Notes under the pieces: generated by a model
What the model saw: only the letters and a program-made list of their open reading frames with translations
The model's database searches: none
Told to the model about the DNA's origin: nothing
Position numbers and translations under genes: made by a program
In this document: piece after piece, positions 56,201 through 64,000 of the stretch
Numbering within the stretch: the first letter of the stretch is position 1
Layout: every line of letters begins with the position of its first letter
NCBI GenBank assembly: GCA_037178975.1
Contig: JASJZH010000006.1
Coordinates: 10,230,001-10,294,000, forward strand
Source of the DNA: Oscheius tipulae
Lineage: Eukaryota > Nematoda > Chromadorea > Rhabditida > Rhabditidae
Direction of reading: 5' to 3'
Length of the DNA stretch: 64,000 bases

Positions 56201-59200
56201 TCTCTGGCCCTACTGACTGCAAAACCGCCAGTGGGAATCTGACTCTCTTTGATGGTGATAACGACAATGGGAACGTCTTTGGTGTCTTTTGTGGAGCTCT
56301 GTCATCACCCAAAGCTCCACAAATAAACACGCCGATCACTATGACTGGATCCCGAGCTCTGTTCAGATTCAAAGGAACCAAGGGGTTATATGCTGTTAAA
56401 TGGGAGCTGAAGAAGAGAGATTGCGGCTACAGAACCTCCCTGCCTTCCGGATCCCTGGCTGTGCCTATGCATTACCAGAACATCTCCTGTGAATGGTTCA
56501 TCTCTGCCCCAATTGGCAAAGTCATCGAGGTGACGATTCCTCCTCTGAAATTAGCTTCTATGGAAAGAAACTGTTCTATCAACCAGCTTGAAGTGGGTGG
56601 TTTGTCTTTAAAACACTGGTTTTAAGGTTTTTGACGGGTACACAGCCTTTGACGGCCACAGAGTCATTAGCTTCTGTGCCAGTATCAACGAAACTGTCAC
56701 TGTGAAGTCAACCGGCCCGTTCATGTCCGTCTTCTTCCAAAACGACCTCCTCTGGAGCCCCAGTGAAGGTGGAATGCTGACAGGGTTCCGTCTCAGTTAC
56801 AAATTTGTCGAACGTTAGAGAAGAGCCCTAATAGTAAAGTTAAGAATCTTTAGCTGAAAACCAGTGCGGCGCTTCGATTGTCAACACGAATGGCGGTTTT
56901 GACTTCAGCGGTGAGATAACCTCTCCCAACTGGGGAGGATTGTATCCGAACGATATGCACTGTGTCTGGAAGATTGATGGTATCGATGATGACAATGTAA
57001 CTGGATCTAGTTCTCAATCTCTCAAGGTATTCAATTCAGTATATTAAAGAGCTGTCCCGTCTTTCTGTCTGTAGGTATATTATTTCGGCACTTGTTTTCT
57101 GCCCAAGCAACCAGGGTTCGATTCTGCTCTGCGGCCTATTTGCCAATTGTCTTGTACGGGCCTGTTTGTCCAGGATGGACTTTTGAACATTTTATTTAAC
57201 GGTATCAAAGGAAATTCTGGGATGCCACATTTATATCTGTTAACATGCCCTGAAAAGAGCTAAAGTAATACAAATTTTTCGATGTAATGGGTATTTTCTT
57301 TCAAAAGACGAGGTCGAAACTGATACCAAGCTGTTTTTCAGCTCGAATTCGACGAGTTTGACGTCGTCTCTCCATTCGTCTTCCAATTCGACCGTCCTTC
57401 CTACATGCACTTCGGTTACGGCCCTATGACGAGAATGCGACATAGACGGCCGCTGCTCAGAAGCCTTATCAAGTGCACCCAGGACTATGTTCATGTATGA
57501 AACTTTAGTTTCTCAGGATTTCAACTAATTTTAGGTGTACTCCGATGGTAGTCTTCTTCTGGACGCTTGCAACTCTAACAAGCCGCCGACAAGTCTACTG
57601 ATACCTGAAGGAAGAGCGATGATCCAGTTTCGCTCTGACGCGAAAATACAAGGAAAAGGCTTCAAGATGAAGTATTCTCTGAGTAAGGATGGGCAGAGAT
57701 AGAGAAATAACAAATTCAGCTTGTGAAAAACGCTTCCGTGGAAATGGAACCATCCAAACGTGGAACTATCCAGATGGAGGAGTCAAAGGAAAGTGTACTT
57801 ATATCATCACTGCTGACCCTACAGCAGCTATCCATATCAAGTATGACAATATTTTTTATTCAGGACTTCTTTAGGCTCAAAACCATTGCTCTGAAGGTAG
57901 CCAGTGTGAAGGATTGCTTCTTCAGCAAAGAGATTTCAGAAACTGTTGAGGATTATGTCAAGGTGGATCCAGTTTTTCAAAAACACGACATTGTTTAGTT
58001 CTCTGGTGGTCGTGAGGATAACAAGCACTTGAATCAGAAGTACATCTGTCCAAAATACCCTTTCATTCAAGAAGGGGAATTCATCACCAGTGCTTCGAAG
58101 CCTCTGACCATAGAGTTCAGTAGTTCGGGTCATGCTGAGAACAAGGGGATGCTCATCGAGTACTATACCGTCGACGTTGGTCAGTCTCAAGATCTTTGAT
58201 ACCAAAAAAAAGATCACTTCAGGATGCGGAGGCTTTTTCGGCTCCTCGAGTGGAACCATCTCTTCTCCCAGCTATCCGGACAAATACCTGCCTCATATGC
58301 ATTGCATGTATTACATTTCTGTGTCATGGGTAGGTTCAGTTTTGGGCATTACCATGACTACAGTCTCTGTCACAATATCAAGATTAGGCTGCATGGCAAA
58401 ACACAGATTCAGTTTTCGCCAGGCCAACAGTGCGGCATTTGAGGGTATGCTGTGATTAAAGAGGGCAGAGCAACATGCAAAGAGTGACGTTTGACAGACA
58501 AACATTAGCAGCCCGCTTACCATTAGTGGTTTTTAATAGATACAAGCTAAAGGGAACCAGTGGACTAAGCCAGAAAGAGTTTACAAGTTGAAAAAAGTAT
58601 TTTGAGCGCCATGTTGGAATTTGGCAGGATGAGAGAGCAGATGACAGGAATATGGTCTGAAGGGACAGGGCGGATAAGTGTGCCAAATAGTGCTAACGTC
58701 ATCGTTTTCAGCAAAAACTAGTCCGTCTCACCTTCGACAACTTTGACATAGAGGTGGTACAGAACGACGATTGCAACTACGACAGAGTGGAGATCTACGA
58801 CCGCTACATCAGTGAAACCGATCATGGCAAGCTGCTTGGAAAGTTCTGTGGATCCATGCTCCCACCAACCATCATGTCTGGAAGTAATCATCTTGTGGTC
58901 GTCTTTGTCTCTGATAGATCCATTTCCGGAGCAGGATTCTCTGCAAGGTTTGCGCTTCTTATATTTCTACTAGTCCAAAATTCAGATTCGACTCTGTTGA
59001 CGCCTCAGTCCATTGTGATCAGACATTCACAGCACCTACTGGGAATATCTACTTTGATGGCAGTAAAGGAAAATTCTCCGAGTGCAACTACAATATTGCC
59101 GTATGTTTTCACGTAAACGTTCAACTTCAAAGGTTTCAGCTTCCATTCAACACCAAGATCCTTCTCAAAGTAGAGAACATGACCCTGCCATGTCAGAAGG

Positions 59201-62200
59201 GGAAACTCCAAATCAGGTATGCACATTTGTTTATGTACCTGCTAACAGCACCCGTTTTATTTCAGTATCCATTAAAAACCTTATCCGTATTGTCACATGT
59301 TTAATTTAGGCTCTATTCTCTCTGGAATACAAAGATTTTTTAAGGAATGGAGCTGATACGACCTCTCCCGGATTCCCTAGCCTCTGGGGCGAATCAGAAA
59401 TTTGTGATGATCACCCGTTGCAGACTTCCATCCGCACTCACGCCAACAGAGTTTTTAGCCTAATATACGGCAAAAATCAAAATTTAGGCCTATCTGAAAC
59501 TTATTCTTCTGGACGGGACTGGTGTCTTTTATAACATCTCGTATGAGCAAATTGCTTCCAGTGAGTTGAACTTCAAGCCACTCAATAGTTTATAGATTGT
59601 GGTGGTCGAGTGTACGGTGTTGCTGGCTCAATCGCGGCTCCTCAATATCCTCAGAAAGACTCTAGGCCGATGGATTGTGAATGGATTGTGGCTGTGGCTC
59701 CCGGAAACCGAGTCAACTTTCAGCTCGCTCTGGTCGACGACCTCAAATCTAGTGACGAGAATGGTTTCTGTGGAGTCTTTGCCTCGAACCGATTAGATGT
59801 AACTCAAACTTTTTGGTCAAAAGTACTCGGTTTGTAGGTCTTGGACAGTCCCCACTACGGCTTCAAAATTATTCGTCGCTACTGTAGAAAAATCCTGGCT
59901 GCGGAATCTGTCGAGTCGGATGACCATGAGATTTTGGTCAGGTATCGTCAGCAGGGAGGGGTTCAGTTTGGCGCCCTTTTCGGTTTTCTGGCTCATTTTA
60001 CTACAGGTTGCGGTTTTTTGTAGTATGTTAACGAGATTTTCAAGACTGTCGCGACATTGAACACACTTCTCTGACAGGAACTATTCAGTCTCCGGGCTAT
60101 CCTGATCCCGTTTACACTAACAGATTCTGTAAATGGACCATCAAGGTACTGCTTTCTTGTAATATTGTTCAGATTTTTAGGTTCCACAAGGCAACAGGAT
60201 GAAAGTGACCTTCCATAGATTCGACATCGACCAAGTCATTACCTACTCATATAGGAAAGATGCTGGTTGCAATCAGAACTGGCTCAAGGTGGAGTCATTT
60301 TCTGCTCTTTTACAATATTTTTCAGTTCGATGAGGATGAGGTTGCTCAAGCTACTGTGACTCTGTCTTCCGGACAGACAAACATCACCAACCAGCTGACA
60401 GAAACTTGTGACAAGATCAAGCCTCTTATTCTGATGGTTTGTTTCTCGTTCAAATGGTATATGTAACTTTTCAGACCAAATCCAATGTCCTTCACGTGAC
60501 CTTCCAAAGCAGACAGAAGGCTAATAACAAGTTCTGGCTGACGTGGACAACTATTGGTATGTCTAACTGCAAGCTTCCACAAAGATTTTAAGGCTGCGGC
60601 AGTGAAATCCGAATCCCCTCCAACGTGACAGTGAACAAGAAAAACTTTGGCGAAAACGTATCTATGGCTGAATGCTTGTGGAAGATTGAGGTGAAGAGGA
60701 CTGATAGTATGTATAGCGGCAAATTTTAGGCCCCTGTTGGAAAGAAGATAGAGTTCCGTGTCAACAAGTTCCTCATTTTCAAGAATATCCAAGGAAATGC
60801 TCAGAAGTGGTGCTATTGGGAGGAGCCGTCGTTTACAGGAATCGAGGTCAGTCAGAACAAAGTTATTAGTCTTAGCAACCTAGGATAGTCTTTGAGCTTT
60901 TGCCCTCTAACCATGTGATTCCGGCCAAACGGTCTGGTCAAATGAGCCGGTTTGGGTACAAAAGTATTTTACTTTGCGATGTTCTGCAAAGTTGCATACC
61001 CGACAACATGCTATTCTTTGCAGAACATCTCCAAAGTCGAAAAGTATCACCTTCATGCTGAAATGGTTGATTTGCCCAGCGCTCTCTTAGCTCTCTAGGC
61101 TATATTTTGACCTGGCCGGGCCCATGTCTGGGTGTTTGCCCACCCTCATAGGTACAGCGACCATCTTACATAGGTGTCTTACATTCTTGAATCAATGGCT
61201 TATAATTCTACTTGACCTACTTGTTACCAGTATTTGTTAACATATTTGAGCACGAAATGGTACTAGTTTGAACACAAAGGCGGTAATATTATCTCTATCG
61301 CCAATCCACTATAACTTCTGGTGCCAATTCGGCTCAATATCCGTCATATCCATTGATTGGCCAGATTAACCGACCACACTACAAAAACCACTATTGTTTT
61401 TAGACATTCGCCGGTCTGAGCAATGGTTCCGGAATCGTACAAAACAAATACTGCTCAGCTACCAAGGATGGATCCGTTGTCTTCCGATCACATTCGAACG
61501 AAATGTTCGTGCGGATGAAAGTAAGCAAAGATTATTCATTTTCGAGGAAAAATTTCAGTGGCAAGCGTCGATAGTTCAAACTGAGCCGAATGGAGACTTC
61601 TTTGATGCGACTATCAACTTTGTGGATACCAATCCAGGAGATCTTGATGATTGTGGAGGAGTCATTGAGATTCCTGTTGGAGAGAACAAGACCATTCATT
61701 CACCAAGGTTTCCAGAGGAATATCCAAGAGATACTCATTGTCAATGGATTTTCAAGGTAAGCAAATGTTAAGCCCCGGTTTCAAATGAGAAAAACGATCT
61801 AAGTTTCTTGGGAAAAATTTATTGGTTCTCCCGTATCATCCTAGAGCCTAGCTCTTCTCTAGCCACACTCTTTGGTTTTCCCTTACCATTTCGGAACGAT
61901 ATCTTTTCTTTTGCAGAAAAAGCCAAAAACTTGGATGTTTACCACCCTTTCATGCTTGCTAGATAAACTTTGCTTAAAAAAACCTTGTTCAGGCTCCACC
62001 TGGCCACCATCTCAACTACTACCTGAAAGAGTACGTCACACCGAACTTTCATCCCCTCCATGAGAACAAAATCTACACCTACAGCATCAACAACTTAACG
62101 TAGAGTTTTCGTTCTTTAGTTTTCATGACCATTTTAGTTGCCAACACCCGATGCAGTTGATTGAAGGAGCCTTGACTATCTACGAAGGGAACAAAACTAC

Positions 62201-64000
62201 TTCGCGAACTGCTGAACGGTTTTGCACGGATATCAAGGAAGTCAAATCGGTTGAAATTGACACCAATTCTTCTCTCGTCACCTTTCAAGGAGCGGCAACA
62301 CCAAAGTTTGTGATATTTAATTGTGTTTATACAATTTGTACAGAATCCATGTAAGTGGAGAGTCCGAAAAGAAAAGAATCGGGTTCGTCATGGAAGTTGG
62401 ATCCAACTGTGGAAGTATGGAATACGCCACTTTGGAGGAGCAAGTCATTCGAATGTATGACATTCCCAAAGCAGTATGCAACATTACTGTGAGGAAGAAG
62501 AATCCAGGTTTGTTATGCGATCCAGCTCAAACAGTGACAGTCAATGAGTTGAGATATGAGATCCAAAAGGCTCTACACTAGTTCGAATCTCAAAAGTCCC
62601 ACAGTTCTCACCCATACCATCTCGGTAGCTTGAAAAACATTCGTCCAATCGTGCCGCAATCTAAAGAACCCTCTCCCGTATGGTCTTAGACTACAGCTTT
62701 TTCGTTCTAAGTAGCTATTCTTTCAGACGACTCCGGAGTCTTCATTAGATTGGACGAGTATCATCTGAGAACCGCCATCTCGAGATATCATATCGCTGGA
62801 ATGCCAAGAGACTACCTGAGCGATGAAATCTTCATAACTATCGATGGAGGCGAACCGTAGGCTTATTTTCACTTTTTTCAAACATGTTGTACTCCAGTAT
62901 TCGGCGTTCTATCGATCTTTTTGCTCTCCGAGCTCTACGAAATCTGTTCACTCACGAAGAGTTCCGAGGAGAGAACGAGATCAAGATAACGATCCAGAAA
63001 CGAAGCTCCCTGCTGACTGTCCAAATTGCTATCGCCTACTCCACCGATATTGAAAGTAAAAAGACGCTTTTTTCAGCTTTCAAGAGGAGGTTTAGGTTGC
63101 GGTACCATGCTAGAAGGCAAAGGTGGCCTGGTTCAAACTCCACGGCTGGTTGAAGACACTGAATGCATCTGGACGTTGGATAATAACCCCGGAAACAAGG
63201 TCTCCTTCAGTGTTGCGTAGGTTCTCTAGCTATTTTTGCCAATATCATACAGAAATCTCTACCTGCCCGAATCAGAAAACTGTGCGGAGTCGTACGTTGA
63301 AGTCAGGAAGTACAACGACAGTGGACCACTGGTTGAGAGGTTCTGTACCGGGGTACACATGTACACGGTATTACAATCAACACTTTTCCAACAGACTGTT
63401 GCTTTAGGAGGAAGCTCTTTGGATCAAATTCCGATTCGTCAAGCCAGATCAGACAGAGGAGGAAGTGGAGGAGGTCATCGACAAGAGCACAGGGAATCCG
63501 AGACAGTACGGGTTGAAGTTCAGATACTATCAAAGTGAGTACATTTTTTGAAATAAAAGTCACTGATTTTTAGTGGGTGGAGGAACTCAAACCGTTCCGG
63601 GAACTATTACCCAGCCAAAGGTTCACGCTGGAAACAGTCTCGAGTACAAAATTCGTGGAGAGGAGGGCAAAGGGCTCGTCTTCTACATTAACAAGATCAG
63701 CTTCCCGGAATATATTCCAACCTCCAATGTTTATCTGCCGTCAGGTCTTTATGTAAGAACTGATAGCTAAAAATATACCGTGGAATTTCATTTCATCGAT
63801 CACAGTGTTGGTTTCTTCTCAATTGTGAACAAAATGAGGGAGATGGCAAACAGTGGAGCTAAGCATGCACTAACTGGATGGAATCCTCCTAAACGTAAAT
63901 CCTCTCTTTGTATCTCTGACTCTCTTGCCGTCTGTATATCACTCTGTCACTGTATCATTCTGTCTCTTTCTGTCCTTTGTCTCTTTGTCTCTCTGTTCAC
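53300..64000 (+). CDS. Cubilin-like CUB/EGF receptor, 3' end beyond the window
   Basis: The gene starts at 53300 with a signal peptide (TRLLVRLLLLYWCIPWFPAAG). Clear exons are 53300-53409, 53447-53576, 53647-53778, 53815-53924, 53965-54082, 54753-54853, 54893-55010, 55045-55602, 55641-55830, 56033-56592, 56627-56813, 56854-57026, 57342-57494, 57535-57682, 57720-57840, 57875-57962, 57999-58179, 58223-58320, 58712-58947, 58986-59100, 59140-59216, continuing past 63890. The N-terminal segment (SRIVMINGNMYIHAG) matches the cubilin start, then an oligomerising helix, eight EGF repeats (for example CESKPCEGGATC, DECSQPEYPC, CISTPCKNGATC, some calcium-binding DEC type), then about a dozen CUB domains (CGGFFGSSSGTISSP, CGGRVYGVAGSIAAP, GTIQSPGYPDP, CGGVIEIPVGENKTI). 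Vertebrate cubilin is a peripheral endocytic receptor with 8 EGF and 27 CUB domains, so half or more of the CUB array probably lies outside. Later exon ends are less certain. Confidence 0.88.
59249..59264 (+). CDS. Sixteen-base micro-exon of the cubilin-like gene
   Basis: Exon 59140-59216 leaves two bases, and the frame starting at 59310 needs phase 0. The segment CACCCGTTTTATTTCA, between the acceptor GCTAACAG (ending 59248) and the donor GTATCC (59265), restores phase and adds about five residues. The flanking introns are 32 and 45 nt, normal here. No other join in the interval avoids a stop, but the donor is weak. Confidence 0.5.
63902..64000. repeat. CTGTCTCT minisatellite at the window end
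   Basis: Imperfect CTGTCTNT units in what should be an intron of the cubilin-like gene, after the donor GTAAAT at about 63895. Confidence 0.65.

Overview
The window reads as nuclear DNA of an animal, most likely a nematode. The genes are metazoan (calmodulin, alpha-neurexin, a TRIM9/MADD-2-type RING protein, a two-pore potassium channel, a cubilin-like CUB/EGF protein, a cuticlin-like ZP protein). They are cut into many small exons by introns that are mostly 32-50 nt, with GTAAG-type donors and TTTCAG or TTTTAG acceptors. Several starts lie 1-45 nt behind such an acceptor, as expected for spliced-leader trans-splicing. The species cannot be named from the sequence. Exon models below come from reading both strands by hand, requiring consistent phase and family similarity.

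Layout. 1-4.8 kb: mostly noncoding, with one candidate distal coding exon (2240-2328). 4.8-6.4 kb (+): PB1-domain protein. 7.1-9.95 kb (+): ZP-domain type I membrane protein. 10-14.5 kb: noncoding, with CT repeats and a GC-rich hairpin. 14.55-15.47 kb (+): complete calmodulin gene. 16-17.7 kb: a mosaic of an inverted repeat pair, a decayed SPRY exon copy and coding-like open frames. 17.9-24.3 kb (-): TRIM9/MADD-2 ortholog, 17 exons. 24.3-31.5 kb: no gene recognised. 31.5-34.4 kb (+): K2P channel, 12 exons. 34.8-48.2 kb (-): alpha-neurexin, at least 34 exons. 51.5-52.1 kb (-): small secreted Gln/Tyr-rich protein. 53.3 kb to the window end (+): cubilin-like gene, cut off by the end.

The genes are not an operon; they alternate in strand and look independent. 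Several fit neuronal or cell-surface biology: neurexin (synaptic adhesion), the TRIM9-type protein (axon and muscle-arm guidance in known animals), the K2P channel (leak conductance) and calmodulin (calcium sensor). The ZP and cubilin-like proteins are extracellular or epithelial.

No CRISPR array, prokaryotic operon or clearly unprecedented system was seen. The most unusual regions are the 16-17.7 kb mosaic, the repeat-built secreted Gln/Tyr protein, the K2P channel with a very short first extracellular loop, and the in-phase distal first exon of the PB1 gene.
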